Shown here piece by piece: positions 1 to 8,723 of a DNA stretch of 64,000 nucleotides. The DNA is from Streptomyces sp. LBL (GTDB taxonomy: Bacteria > Actinomycetota > Actinomycetes > Streptomycetales > Streptomycetaceae). How positions within the stretch are numbered: position 1 is the first letter of the stretch; the number at the start of each line of letters is the position of its first letter. A program made the translations under genes and the position numbers. Where the stretch lies: assembly GCF_029893585.1 (NCBI RefSeq), contig NZ_JARXYX010000003.1, positions 62,001-126,000 of the forward strand. Direction: 5' to 3'. The notes beneath the pieces were generated by a model. That model made no database searches. It saw nothing but the letters and a program-made list of their open reading frames with translations, and had not been told where the DNA came from.

Positions 1-1752
1 CTGCCCGTAGAGGGCTTCGGCGCTGGTGCGGGCCAGCTCGGGCTCGTCGATGGTGACGGCGGTGCGGACCAGCGGGTTGAGCTGGTTGAGGATCAGCTGG
101 GCCCGTGGTGCCTCATGGCGCAGGGCGCCGAGGATGTCGCCCCACAGGCCGCCCTCCTGCTCACGGGCGAGCTGGGAGCGGGTCCGCTCGTGCCGGGCCT
201 CGCGGCTGTCGACGAGGAGGGCGGGGGCGGAGGCGGGTTGGAAGGTGCGCAGCGCGACGTCGCAGTCGAAGACGGCGAGGGCCTCGCGGGCCAGGGCGAG
301 GTAGGCGCCGGCGGCGAGTTCCGTCTCCCGGTCGACAGGGTCGAGGTGGGCGGTGAGGGTCGCCGGGTCGAGGTCGGCGACGACGGCCTCGGGCCTGATC
401 TCGGGCAGCCGGTGGACCAGTTCACGGTCGTAGGTGTAGCCGCCGTTGACGACGCCGAGCCCGGCGGCCGAGGCGATCGCCGCGACCTGCCGGAACTCCT
501 CCACGCTCGACGTCACGAGCACGGTGCGGTGGGTGCGCGCGAACTCGTCGAGGGTGGTGTGCCCGTCGGTGGTCTCGAACGGCAGCCAGGGCAGCAGCAT
601 CCGCAGGATCTCGTCGTCGTGCACCGCGAGCGACTTGACGGCCAGGTGGTGGGCCTGGAGGAAGCGGCCCAGCAGGTCCGGGTCGCTGGCGGCGGCCCGG
701 GCGATCCACGCGCGCAGCCGCTCGGCGAGGGCGTCACGGACGGCGGCGAGGGTGTCGTCCTCGTACAGGGACTCGCGGGACGCCGTCGGGCGCAGGCTCT
801 CGGCGTCGACGACGCAGCGGACGAAGAAGGCCCACTCGGGCAGGATCTCCTCGGCCTGCTCGGACAGCAGCATGCCCTTGACGTGCACGCGGTGGCCGTG
901 GCGGCGCCCGGCCGGCACCGTCTCGGGCAGCACGCACGCGATGCCCTTCAGGCCCACGGCCGGCAGGTCCAGCTCGATGGTGTCCAGCGGCGTGAACCCG
1001 AAGACGTCCGCTCCGTACGCGGCCAGCGCACGGGAACGGGCTCCCGGCGTGGGGTACGTGCGCGCCCAGGGCGCGGGCTCGGGGTTGACGGACGCGACCG
1101 GGGCGCCCGGACCGCCTGTGCCGTCGTCGAAGGTCATCGGGTGGCGCAGCAGGGAGCCGAAGTGCCGGGCCAGCGCGTGCACTTGTGCCGGGCGGGTCCA
1201 CTCGGCCGCGTCGGCGCGCGGAGTCAGCGTGACGGTGGTGCCGGGCCGGGGGCGGGCGGAGGCGGGCAGGGTGCGGACGCTGTAGCTGCCGTCGCCGCGT
1301 CCGCGCCACTCCACGGCGGGCGCGTCGGGGGTACGGGCGGAGCGGCTCAGGACGTGGATCTCGTCCGCGACCAGGAAGCAGGAGAGCAGGCCGATCCCGA
1401 ACTGGCCGATGAAGTCGGCACGTTGCTCGGCGATGCCCTCGGCACGCTTGCTGCTGCGGCCGATGGTGGCGAGGAAGGTGTGCACGTCGGCCTCGGTGAG
1501 ACCGACGCCGTCGTCCTCGACGCGGACCACCGAACCGTCCGCGTACACGCGGATACCGAAGGCGTCGGCGGCGGCCGGTTCGAGGCCGTGCCGGGCGGTC
1601 AGCGCGTCCACCGCGTTCTGCATCAGTTCGCGCAGGTAGACGCGGGGGCTGGAGTAGAGGTGGTGGGAGAGGAGATCGACGAGGCCGCGCAGATCCACCT
1701 GGAAGGTGCGATCGGCGCCGGCCGGGTTGACGGCAGTGTCGGGCAGAGTCAT
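1..1752 (-). CDS. HSP90-family (HtpG-like) ATPase, C-terminus beyond window
   Basis: GHKL-type ATPase of the HSP90 chaperone family, presumably cytoplasmic and ATP-dependent. The visible 584 codons run off the left edge, so the C-terminus is missing. Near the N-terminus are the HSP90 Bergerat signatures: ELMQNAVDAL (N box), EDDGVGLT (G1) and GQFGIGLLSCF (G2). They are followed by a middle-domain-like region with TASRESLYED, which resembles the HSP90 'SREMLQ' region. The start ATG at 1752 puts the N box about 40 residues in, as expected. Actinomycete HSP90-family proteins of this kind are shorter and more divergent than E. coli HtpG, so client and partner are unknown. The next gene (1935-2921) lies on the same strand 182 bp upstream and may be co-transcribed. 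The family call is firm; the specific role is not. Confidence 0.85.
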   Translation of the reverse strand, partial: MTLPDTAVNPAGADRTFQVDLRGLVDLLSHHLYSSPRVYLRELMQNAVDALTARHGLEPAAADAFGIRVYADGSVVRVEDDGVGLTEADVHTFLATIGRSSKRAEGIAEQRADFIGQFGIGLLSCFLVADEIHVLSRSARTPDAPAVEWRGRGDGSYSVRTLPASARPRPGTTVTLTPRADAAEWTRPAQVHALARHFGSLLRHPMTFDDGTGGPGAPVASVNPEPAPWARTYPTPGARSRALAAYGADVFGFTPLDTIELDLPAVGLKGIACVLPETVPAGRRHGHRVHVKGMLLSEQAEEILPEWAFFVRCVVDAESLRPTASRESLYEDDTLAAVRDALAERLRAWIARAAASDPDLLGRFLQAHHLAVKSLAVHDDEILRMLLPWLPFETTDGHTTLDEFARTHRTVLVTSSVEEFRQVAAIASAAGLGVVNGGYTYDRELVHRLPEIRPEAVVADLDPATLTAHLDPVDRETELAAGAYLALAREALAVFDCDVALRTFQPASAPALLVDSREARHERTRSQLAREQEGGLWGDILGALRHEAPRAQLILNQLNPLVRTAVTIDEPELARTSAEALYGQ

Positions 1753-1934
1753 CGGGCAGTCCGAAAGTGGGAGGGGCGACGGGTGGCGGGCAGGCGGCAC
1801 GGGGGCCGACGGGTGGTCAGGCGGCACCGGGGCCCGCCGAGTGATCGGCGGCACCGGGGCGATGGGTGGTCAGGCGGCACCGGGGCTCGACGGGTGCTCA
1901 GGCGCGGCGGGTGGTGGCGGGTGCTGGCGGAGGC
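1753..1934. repeat. GC-rich imperfect tandem repeat between two minus-strand genes
   Basis: The spacer between the HSP90-like gene and its upstream neighbour holds at least three degenerate copies of a roughly 30-bp unit with the core GGCGGCACCGGGGC, interspersed with GGGTGGTCAGG-like words. It does not encode a recognisable protein on either strand. No terminator with a U tract is evident, so read-through between the two genes is possible. Confidence 0.5.
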
Positions 1935-2921
1935 TCAGGCGCGGCGGTGGCGGCGGGCGAACTGCTTCTCGGAGTCGGCGAAGTAGACCCAGGGCCACTT
2001 GGTGTACGCGCCGTCGAGCGTCTGGAAGACGCGCCGGGCCGTCTGACGTTCACCGGCCAGCGACAGGGCCATGGCGAACATGTTGAAGTCGTGCTGCCAG
2101 CCCGGGCGCCAGACGTAGGCGGGATGGAGGATGCTGTGTTCCGCCGCCTCCCGCAACTGCGCCTGGATCTCGGAGGTTTCGAGGTAGTCCCCGCGCTCCG
2201 ACTCGACCCACTCCTCGATGTACGCCATGGCGATCACGCAGCCGAGGCGGTGTCCCTGCGGGGCGCGGGCACACGCGGCTTGGGCGAACGCCAGGGCCTG
2301 GCCCGGCTCGCCGCCCCAGCGGGGCTGCAACTGCGACACCCACTCGACGTGGGTGTCCAGGTCCAGCGGGTCGCGGCGCAGGGCGGCGTCGAGCCTGGTC
2401 TCGTTGACGGCGGTGCCCAGCGACATGCCCCGGCCGGAGGTGAGGAGACGGCGCCACGGCGTGACCCATTCGGGCCGCAGCTCGGCGGCCTCCAGCAGCT
2501 GTTCCTCGGCGATGCGGAGCCGCTCGTGGAAGACCCGCCACTGCTCCTGAGTGACGTTCACGGCACGCGCGGCGGTGCGGGCCTCCCAGCCCCAGATGAT
2601 GTGACGCGTCCCGGATATCAGCAGGGCGGTTGCCCGGTGCTCCTTGTCCTCCTCGACGGCCCGGCCGATCCAGTCCTGCACACCGTCCACGTCGGCCAGC
2701 TCACCGAGGACCTGATGGTCGCGACCGAGATCGAAGGGGGCCAGCGCCGCCTTGACCGCCTCCCAGTCACCCGCCTCGGCGGCCTCCACCAGCGCGAGCA
2801 CCCGCGCGTCCCCGAGCGCGCGCAGTGTGTACATCCCGTTCTTCTGTCTGCGCGAGACAGGAAGGGCGTGCGGATCCGCCTCCGGTCTCTCCGCACCCCT
2901 GCCGAACAGCTTGCCGAACAT
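1935..2921 (-). CDS. hypothetical protein, helical, HSP90-gene neighbour
   Basis: 328-residue protein with no family I can name firmly. The ATG at 2921 is chosen because GGGGAGGAC lies 5 nt upstream; the open frame extends further to 3008 but without a ribosome site. It starts MFGKLFGRG and has no signal peptide or membrane segment. It is rich in Ala, Trp and Glu in helix-like stretches (for example EAAEAGDWEAVKAAL and LDLDTHVEWVSQLQP). That spacing resembles TPR-like or other alpha-helical repeat proteins that score workloads of paired helices. It sits directly upstream of the HSP90-family gene on the same strand. A helical-repeat partner for that ATPase would fit, but this is inference from position only. 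Confidence 0.7.
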   Translation of the reverse strand: MFGKLFGRGAERPEADPHALPVSRRQKNGMYTLRALGDARVLALVEAAEAGDWEAVKAALAPFDLGRDHQVLGELADVDGVQDWIGRAVEEDKEHRATALLISGTRHIIWGWEARTAARAVNVTQEQWRVFHERLRIAEEQLLEAAELRPEWVTPWRRLLTSGRGMSLGTAVNETRLDAALRRDPLDLDTHVEWVSQLQPRWGGEPGQALAFAQAACARAPQGHRLGCVIAMAYIEEWVESERGDYLETSEIQAQLREAAEHSILHPAYVWRPGWQHDFNMFAMALSLAGERQTARRVFQTLDGAYTKWPWVYFADSEKQFARRHRRA

Positions 2922-3194
2922 GCCGCGTCCTCCCCTGGTCCCGCGTGATCGTCTGGGGCAGCATAAACGGCCCCACCGACATAACTTCCACAGGGTTTTC
3001 ACCGGCACTTCACGGGCTCGGTCCCGGTCCGGCTCTCGCCCCTCCCTGCCCCGTCGGCAGAGTGGGTGATGGAGTGGGCCCGTGCGAAGTCCAGGACGCC
3101 GTACGGTGAGTTGGGAAGCGACCTACGGGCAGGGGTGTGCGTTCCGGGGGCAAGCAGCGGGGCGTTGTCAGTGGTGGATGGCAGCATCGGGCGT

Positions 3195-5099
3195 ATGACA
3201 GACACCACAACATTCGACTGGCGGCCCTTCCTGCTCAGGTGGAGCGGGGAGTGGGCGGATTCCCTGGCGGACGGCGAGACGCGGGGCAAGAACGACGAGG
3301 CAGCGCGACGGGCACGGTGGCTGGGGTTCCCACCCGCGTCCGAGGAGCGGATCGCAGCCATGGAGGAACGCCTCGGCCGACGGATGCCCCCGTCCTACCG
3401 GGAGTTCCTCAAGGTCAGCGACGGGTGGCGGCACGCGGGCGGCTTCGTGTCGCTGCTGGCGGGGGCCGAGGACGCGCGCTGGCACAACGACGAGTCGGGA
3501 CACGCGGACATGTTCGAGGAGGACCAGGACGCGGACGCCGATCCTGAGGAGCAACGGGAGGCGGACATCTGGCAACGCATCTGGCGATGCGGACTGCAGC
3601 TCGACGTGGAGTCCGACATCACCTACGTCCTCATGGATCCCGAGGACGTCGACGAGGACGGCGAGTGGGCCGTGTACACGTGGGCGAGCTGGCGGGCCGC
3701 GCCACCCGAGCGGTACGCGAACTTCCTTGCGTTCATGCGGGACATGAACCGGGAGTTTCACAGCCTTCAGGCGCACCGGCGCGACGGAGAGCCGGTGTTC
3801 GCCAACGACACGACGCGCGAGTTGGACGCCCTGGTGGAGGAAGCCCGGCTGGAGGCGCTGCGCGGCGGCTGGGAACAGGCCGTGAAGACGCTGGACGAGG
3901 CCAGGGGCTACGGCAGGCCGCGGGCCGCCGGACTGGGCGACCAGATACGCCGCCTGCTCGGAGAGACCTCGCTGGTGTCTTACGACGGCCTGGTGACGGA
4001 CCCCCAGTACGCGCCCGAGTTGCTGCCACTGCTGGTCGCCGCGCACGCGGCACACTCGTACCGGGACGACTCCTCGCTGAGGTTCCATCTGCGGGGCGCC
4101 GACGACGACTTGGTGTCACGGGCGTACGCGACGCTGGATCAGGTCCGGAACGGCACGTACCGGTACACGGTGGCCGGACCGTTCGGGGAAGCGGTCGAGC
4201 GGGCGCGGGAGCTGGCGCGGTGGGGAGACTCCGACGAGGCATGGCGGATGCTGAGGAACGCTCTGCCCCTGTGGGAGCCGCTGGGACCGGACCACCTGGC
4301 GCCGCTGGGGTGGGTGGCCGACCCCGTGCTCGGGCCGCTGCTGACCCCGGAGCGGGGCCGGGAGTTGCTGTCCACGCCGAGGGGTGGGCAGACGGGAGAG
4401 GCACCGAGGCCGCCGGTCGCCCTCGACCCGGGCGGTCTGGCCTGGCTCGCGGAGCCGAACCCGGGCAACAACCGCACGTCCTACCGGTTCGTCCTGGTGG
4501 AGGGTGTGGAGCCGGAGGAGTTGCCCGGACGTCTCGCGGACGGGGACGGCACCGTGCTGAACGAACCCATGACCTTCTGGGAGGCGCGCAGCAGGTCGCT
4601 GGACAGCAAAAGGGAGTTCTCGTCCTACGACGACAGGGCCCTCATGGCGGTCGGCCGGGCCGGCAACGGTTGGAGCTTCGCCTTCGACGGCGACCCTGCC
4701 CCGTTCGGCCGGCAGCGGTTCGTCTCCCCGGCCGCGGCCGCCGGCGCGGGCACCCGCGCCGTGGTGGTGTGGAGCGGCCTGAGGACAGGGCACGGGGAAC
4801 CGTACTTCCACCTTTCGGTGGCCCGGGACGGCGCCGAGCAGTACGCGTTCACTTATGCGGACGGAGAGGTCCGGTCCAGCGGGGAGATACCGAAGGCGCT
4901 GGACCCGAGCCGGTTCTTCGGTGACCTGGAGGACGGCGCCGAGGTGGAACGGTCGCTGCTGGAAGCGGTGACCGCGGAGTTCGGTGTCCATCTGCCGCGT
5001 CACGCGATCGTGAACGGGCGGCTGCACACCTTCACCACCCGCTCCTGGACACGGCCGCCGAGGGACGGCGAGACGTACGCGGTGATCCGCGTGGGCTGA
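3195..5099 (+). CDS. large SMI1/KNR4 (SUKH) family protein
   Basis: 634 residues from ATG 3195. The frame is open to 3066, but the segment before 3195 reads like leader sequence. Residues about 45-165 carry the SMI1/KNR4 (SUKH) signature: a helix ending in RIAAMEERLGRRMPPSYREF, then LKVSDGWRHAGG and later WRAAPPERYANFLAFM. SUKH proteins include immunity proteins for contact-dependent toxins, and also general scaffold proteins. The remaining roughly 460 residues are not a domain I recognise; they look soluble and contain no signal or membrane segment. No toxin gene is adjacent: the upstream gene is divergent and the downstream gene convergent. A stand-alone role or an orphan immunity role are both possible. 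Confidence 0.8.
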   Translation: MTDTTTFDWRPFLLRWSGEWADSLADGETRGKNDEAARRARWLGFPPASEERIAAMEERLGRRMPPSYREFLKVSDGWRHAGGFVSLLAGAEDARWHNDESGHADMFEEDQDADADPEEQREADIWQRIWRCGLQLDVESDITYVLMDPEDVDEDGEWAVYTWASWRAAPPERYANFLAFMRDMNREFHSLQAHRRDGEPVFANDTTRELDALVEEARLEALRGGWEQAVKTLDEARGYGRPRAAGLGDQIRRLLGETSLVSYDGLVTDPQYAPELLPLLVAAHAAHSYRDDSSLRFHLRGADDDLVSRAYATLDQVRNGTYRYTVAGPFGEAVERARELARWGDSDEAWRMLRNALPLWEPLGPDHLAPLGWVADPVLGPLLTPERGRELLSTPRGGQTGEAPRPPVALDPGGLAWLAEPNPGNNRTSYRFVLVEGVEPEELPGRLADGDGTVLNEPMTFWEARSRSLDSKREFSSYDDRALMAVGRAGNGWSFAFDGDPAPFGRQRFVSPAAAAGAGTRAVVVWSGLRTGHGEPYFHLSVARDGAEQYAFTYADGEVRSSGEIPKALDPSRFFGDLEDGAEVERSLLEAVTAEFGVHLPRHAIVNGRLHTFTTRSWTRPPRDGETYAVIRVG

Positions 5100-5244
5100 G
5101 AAACCGCGCGCCCGGCGGCCGGAGAACGGACAGGAGACGACGCGCCAGGAAGCAGGCGGAGACCGGCCAGGCACGCACCTTCTCGATGCGGTGACATGAC
5201 AGGGGACAGCGCGAAGCCGACGGTGTCGAGCCCCGGCGCGGACC

Positions 5245-5742
5245 CTATGCCGGGCAGGGGGCGGCCTGGTGGTCGGTATGCGGCGGGACGTGTCCGTGGG
5301 TGAGGGTCTCCGCCCAGACGGTCTTCGTGTACGCGTCGCGGACCGCGTATCCCCAACGGTGGGCGTAGGCCTGGACGAGGAGCAGTCCGCGGCCCGACGT
5401 CTCGTCGGCGGGCCGCGGCGTCACGGGCGGTGGGAGGCGCTCGGGGCGGGTGTCCGTCACCTCGATGCGGATGCGGTCGGGCAGGAGGAGCAGCGTCAGC
5501 CGGAAGTCCCGGCCGGGCAGACTGCCGTGGCGGAACGCGTTCGACGCCAGCTCGGCCGTGACGAGGGCGACGGCACGGGCCTGGTCCGAGTCGTACGGGA
5601 GGCCCGTCCACTCGGTGAACTGCTGGACGGCGAGCCGACGGGCGAGGCGGGCGCCCCGTCTGGTACCGCTGAAACGCAGGGTCAGTTGGCGGACGGAAGC
5701 ATGAGGCGGCTTCGTCTCATCGGCGAGTTGCTGGTGGGTCAC
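5245..5742 (-). CDS. RsbW-like ATP-binding protein (HATPase_c_2)
   Basis: About 165 residues with the GHKL ATPase motifs of anti-sigma/regulatory kinases: ELASNAFRHG (N box), VTDTRPERLP (G1-like) and SGRGLLLVQAYAHRWG (G2). It has no sensor or membrane part. Streptomyces genomes carry many such small single-domain ATPases, and some act as anti-sigma factors or partners of XRE/DUF397 pairs. The start used is GTG 5742 (VTHQQLADE), chosen because the protein-like sequence begins there. No strong ribosome site is visible, so the start is uncertain. The gene is divergent from the XRE/DUF397 pair and shares a 208-bp control region with it, consistent with an AbaA/WhiJ-like regulatory cassette. That functional link is inferred from context. 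Confidence 0.8.
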   Translation of the reverse strand: MTHQQLADETKPPHASVRQLTLRFSGTRRGARLARRLAVQQFTEWTGLPYDSDQARAVALVTAELASNAFRHGSLPGRDFRLTLLLLPDRIRIEVTDTRPERLPPPVTPRPADETSGRGLLLVQAYAHRWGYAVRDAYTKTVWAETLTHGHVPPHTDHQAAPCPA

Positions 5743-5837
5743 GGTGTCAGCGTGACGGGGTGAACCGCCCGCTGACCAGGTACGACGGCCGTACGTCGCC
5801 CTCGTCGTACGGAGTGGGGGGTCGGCTGTGGGCTCGG

Positions 5838-5868
5838 TTGTACGGGACTTGTACGGGCGTTGTACGGG
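5838..5868 (+). promoter_or_regulatory. three 11-bp-phased direct repeats (TTGTACGGG), operator candidate
   Basis: TTGTACGGG occurs at 5838, 5849 and 5860, an exact 11-bp period (about one helical turn), with a weaker fourth copy near 5871. It lies between the divergent ATPase and XRE genes, 83 to 113 bp before the XRE start. Repeats of this phase are typical of sites bound by an array of regulator monomers on one DNA face, for example SARP-type activators. Which protein binds is unknown. Confidence 0.5.
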
Positions 5869-5950
5869 TCCGGTACGTGTCCCGGTTCCCGCGGCTCGCG
5901 TTGGACATGGACCGGTGGCGAGCGCGGCCGTGGGCGGGGTGCGGCGCGGG

Positions 5951-6835
5951 ATGGAAGGGCGTGGGACTGTGAGGACGGTACGCGACGTACGGGACACGCG
6001 GACGGGACGGGGCGCGAAGACCAAGGACGAGGGACCCGATGTGCCGGGCATGTGGTCCGCGTACGGGGTGCTGTTGCAGTACCTGCGCAAGCGGGCCGGA
6101 CTGAACCAGCAGCAACTCGGGGACGCGATCGGCTACTCGCTGGAGCAGGTGGCCTCGGTGGAGCAGGGACGACGGCCGGCGAAGGCGGCGTTCACGGGGG
6201 CGGCGGAGCGGGCGCTGGAGGCGGGCGGGGTTCTGGAGGCGCTTCAGGGGGAGGTGGATCGGGCCAAGTTGCCAAAGTTCTTTCGCAACTTCGCGCTGAT
6301 CGAGGCGGAGGCGGTGAGCCGGTTCGACTATGAGCCACTGCTGGTGCCGGGATTGTTGCAGACGGAGGGGTATGCGCGTGCCTTGTTTGCTGGGCACTGC
6401 CCGCCGCTGGACGAGGAGATCATCGACCAGCACACGGAAGCACGGCTGGGTCGGCAGAAGCTACTGACGCGAGTGCCTCTCGCAGAGTTGTCCTTCATCA
6501 TCAATGAGGAGGCGCTGCGCGATCCGGTGGGCAGCCCTGAGGTGATGTGTGCACAGTGGCAACGACTGCTGGAGTTGGCCGCGTTGCGGAACGTGGAGGT
6601 CCAGGTCATGCCAGCCCTGCGGGGTTTCCACCCTGGCAAGAACGGTCCGTTCGTAGTGGTGGAGACGCGCGAGCACAAGCACCTCGGGTACTTCGAGTCC
6701 CAAGGTGTCGGGTGCGTCGTCTCAGAGCCCGCCGAGGTCAGTAGCTTCGCCTTGCGATATGGCAAGCTGCGATCGCAGGCCTTGAACGTCGAGGAGTCTG
6801 CGCGACTCATCGAGCGGATGGTGGGAGAGACATGA
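5951..6835 (+). CDS. XRE-family regulator with DUF5753 C-terminal domain
   Basis: DNA-binding regulator of the large Streptomyces helix-turn-helix/DUF5753 family. From ATG 5951 it has 294 residues. The HTH lies at about residues 25-85 (VLLQYLRKRAGLNQQQLGDA ... LEQVASVEQGRRP). The C-terminal DUF5753 part carries the family's FDYEPLLVPGLLQTEGYARA and KNGPFVVVE-like strings. A GTG at 5969 with GGAAGG upstream is an equally good start. The stop overlaps the start of the DUF397 gene by 4 nt (ATGA), so the two are translationally coupled. Such pairs typically work together in developmental or antibiotic regulation, the small DUF397 protein acting as a partner. The upstream 11-bp repeats are a plausible autoregulatory site. 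Confidence 0.88.
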   Translation: MEGRGTVRTVRDVRDTRTGRGAKTKDEGPDVPGMWSAYGVLLQYLRKRAGLNQQQLGDAIGYSLEQVASVEQGRRPAKAAFTGAAERALEAGGVLEALQGEVDRAKLPKFFRNFALIEAEAVSRFDYEPLLVPGLLQTEGYARALFAGHCPPLDEEIIDQHTEARLGRQKLLTRVPLAELSFIINEEALRDPVGSPEVMCAQWQRLLELAALRNVEVQVMPALRGFHPGKNGPFVVVETREHKHLGYFESQGVGCVVSEPAEVSSFALRYGKLRSQALNVEESARLIERMVGET

Positions 6836-7038
6836 GCGTGGAGCGGATGGCCGAGCACGTGGATGGGCTGCACTGGTTCAAGAGCAGCCACAGCGGATCG
6901 GACGGCGGAAACTGCGTGGAGGTCGCTACCGGCCTGGACACCGTGTACGTACGAGACTCAAAGACTGCGAGCGGCGGACCGGTGCTGCAGGTCGGCCGGG
7001 GCGAGTGGGCCGCGTTCGTGGCGCTCACGGTGGAGTAG
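6832..7038 (+). CDS. DUF397 domain protein
   Basis: 68-residue small protein with the DUF397 pattern: LHWFKSSHSGSDGGNCVEVA, then VYVRDSKTASGGPVLQV and WAAFVALT. Start ATG 6832 overlaps the stop of the XRE gene. DUF397 proteins are actinomycete-specific partners of XRE/DUF5753 regulators, the BldB/WhiJ-associated type. The biochemical function is not established. A strong hairpin follows 25 bp after the stop. Confidence 0.92.
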   Translation: MSVERMAEHVDGLHWFKSSHSGSDGGNCVEVATGLDTVYVRDSKTASGGPVLQVGRGEWAAFVALTVE

Positions 7039-7062
7039 GGCCGAGTACGGCCTCTGAGCGGA

Positions 7063-7111
7063 ACAACGGGCTCGTTCACGTCACTTGGGATGAGGTGAAC
7101 GAGCCCGTTGT
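7063..7111 (+). terminator. perfect 17-bp inverted repeat after DUF397 gene
   Basis: Arms 7063-7079 and 7095-7111 are perfectly complementary (ACAACGGGCTCGTTCAC and its reverse complement), with a 15-nt loop. The position 25 bp after the DUF397 stop and before a convergent gene fits a terminator. No long U run follows, as is common in high-GC actinomycetes. Confidence 0.75.
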
Positions 7112-7354
7112 CATGCTGCCGACTCAGCTTGTTCTTCATCTACCAGGATCTACCGGATCTGCCGATGGCCGTGAGGGTCTCAGAGGGCGGTATGCGAGTT
7201 GATGTCTGTTCTGCCGTCGCCTGAGCGCGTGGCGTCGGCCGTACTCGCGGCGATCCTGCCCCCTCTGATACCGCGACGATCGTGCGATCCTCGGCTGACC
7301 ACCTGATGACGGACACGTCCCTCGCAGAGACTTCCGCCCCCGCTGCTACACGGC
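7112..7354. other. intergenic, no gene recognised
   Basis: Between the hairpin and the end of the lipoprotein gene, no protein-like sequence, RNA gene or repeat was recognised on either strand. It begins with a short ATCTACC-type duplication (CATCTACCAGGATCTACCGG). Confidence 0.4.
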
Positions 7355-7885
7355 TCACCCCTCCGGCAACGCCCGCATCGCGGCCTCGGCGAGACGGCTG
7401 GCCGCCTTGCAGTTCTTCGCGTCGTCGAAACCGTCCGCCGGGCCCAGGAACCAGACGCGGAGGGCGGGGTCGGCCTTCCCGGACTCGCCGGCCGGATCGG
7501 TCGCTCCCGTCGTGGCGACGGAGATCTCGCAGGCAGTGGACTGTACGGCGCGGCGCGCGCGTAGACCACCGACAGTCGTCTGCTCGCCCACTTCCATCAC
7601 GTAGTAGCTGTTCATCTGGAGCTTGCCGTCGGCGGATCCGTCAACCGGCGCCGTCCACTCGCAGTCGTCACTCGCGCCCGCCGCCGAATCGCTCTCCAGC
7701 TTCTTCACACCCAGCAGTTTGGCCATGGTGTCCTCGGACAGGAGCGTGCACAGATTCGTTCCATCCAGTTGTCTCGCGCCGATGGGACCCGAGTCGTCGC
7801 TGGATGAGCCCGAGTCGCCGCACGACACGGCTGCCGCGAGGCACAGCAGCGTGGGCAGGATGAGAACGAGGGGACGAAGACGCAC
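7355..7885 (-). CDS. secreted lipoprotein, DUF3558-like
   Basis: 176 residues from GTG 7885, with GGGAG 6 nt upstream. The N-terminus MRLRPLVLILPTLLCLAAAVSC is a type II signal peptide with lipobox AAVSC, so the mature protein should begin at Cys22 and be lipid-anchored outside the membrane. A Ser/Asp-rich linker follows. Then comes a domain with paired cysteines (NLCTLLSEDTMAKLLG, DDCEWTAP, TACEI, KNCKAA), resembling the actinomycete DUF3558 lipoproteins. Their function is unknown. It is monocistronic and convergent with the DUF397 gene. Confidence 0.8.
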   Translation of the reverse strand: MRLRPLVLILPTLLCLAAAVSCGDSGSSSDDSGPIGARQLDGTNLCTLLSEDTMAKLLGVKKLESDSAAGASDDCEWTAPVDGSADGKLQMNSYYVMEVGEQTTVGGLRARRAVQSTACEISVATTGATDPAGESGKADPALRVWFLGPADGFDDAKNCKAASRLAEAAMRALPEG

Positions 7886-8723
7886 GGCAGCTCCCTTGAA
7901 CAGACCCGCTTTTCAGGTCGGTTGATCTCTGCATCGCAGCTTGCCGATCATAGGTGCGACATGACGGGAACGCCCCGACTCTTCGACTACCGGGCAGGGA
8001 AGGCCAGTTCGGCGTGCTACACCACGTGACCACGGCCTTGCCGCGGCCGTGTGGCCCTGTTTCACATGGCGCACGCCCTGGGCCGTGTCGGTGGCCACGG
8101 CGGTGAACATCGCCCGGACGAGCTGGCGGTGAACACCGCCCGCTCGTCCATACGAACCAACCCCCTCTCTCGGACTCGCGCGGACCGGCTCGCGAGCGCC
8201 ACCGGAGGACTCCTCGACGCCCCCGGAACAGAGATCCGCAGTACCCTCCTTTTTTAACGTTTCATTGCGCTTCCCGGCTCTTGTCCCGCTGCCGGGCGTG
8301 CGTCGGCCGGCACTGGCGTGTCCTGCCGCTGTGTCACTGTGTCAACTCGACCATGCCCGTGTGGCGCCTGGTGCGGCAGAGGTATTGGTTGACAGTCCCG
8401 AGGGCGGCCCGTAATCATGTGAGCCCGTGGGAGCGCTCCTACCGGTCCGACCTGAGGCCGTCTCGCCTGGCCTCCCCTCGCCGGAACAGCCCCCTGTCAG
8501 CCGTTGCAATAGAACGTTTCAGCCCCTCCCGAGGCCGCCCACACTCACGACGCACACCGACGGATGCGCCGCGACTCACCCCGCGGACGGAACGGTTCGA
8601 TTGGATGCGCGGCGCTCGGCCACAAGCCAACGACGCCGCGAGCCGAAGATCCCAAGGCCCCGCCGGCCCCGCTTGCCGATCGAACGGTCCCACCCAGCCC
8701 GCGAGGGCGGAGAAGAGGACGAC
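7886..8723. other. 838-bp intergenic region without a recognisable gene
   Basis: The long open frames that cross this stretch have shadow-like composition and no family features. It contains an 18-bp near-direct repeat (GGCGGTGAACAYCGCCCG at about 8098 and 8124), a T-rich patch near 8251-8256, and a promoter-like element at 8389-8417. The region separates the conserved-looking left part from the accessory trio and could mark an insertion boundary, but no attachment site was found. Confidence 0.4.
8389..8417 (+). promoter_or_regulatory. candidate sigma-70 promoter for the sugar-reductase trio
   Basis: TTGACA at 8389-8394, a 17-nt spacer, then TAATCA at 8412-8417. The -35 is a perfect match to the housekeeping consensus; the -10 is weak. 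It lies about 300 bp before the first gene of the trio, implying a long leader if used. Confidence 0.35.

Noticed and set aside
115..1986. Long plus-strand open frame of 623 codons opposite the HSP90-like gene
   Set aside because: It is the antisense shadow of a clear HSP90-family gene: Gly/Arg/Asp-rich composition and no domain features. Such frames are common in high-GC DNA.
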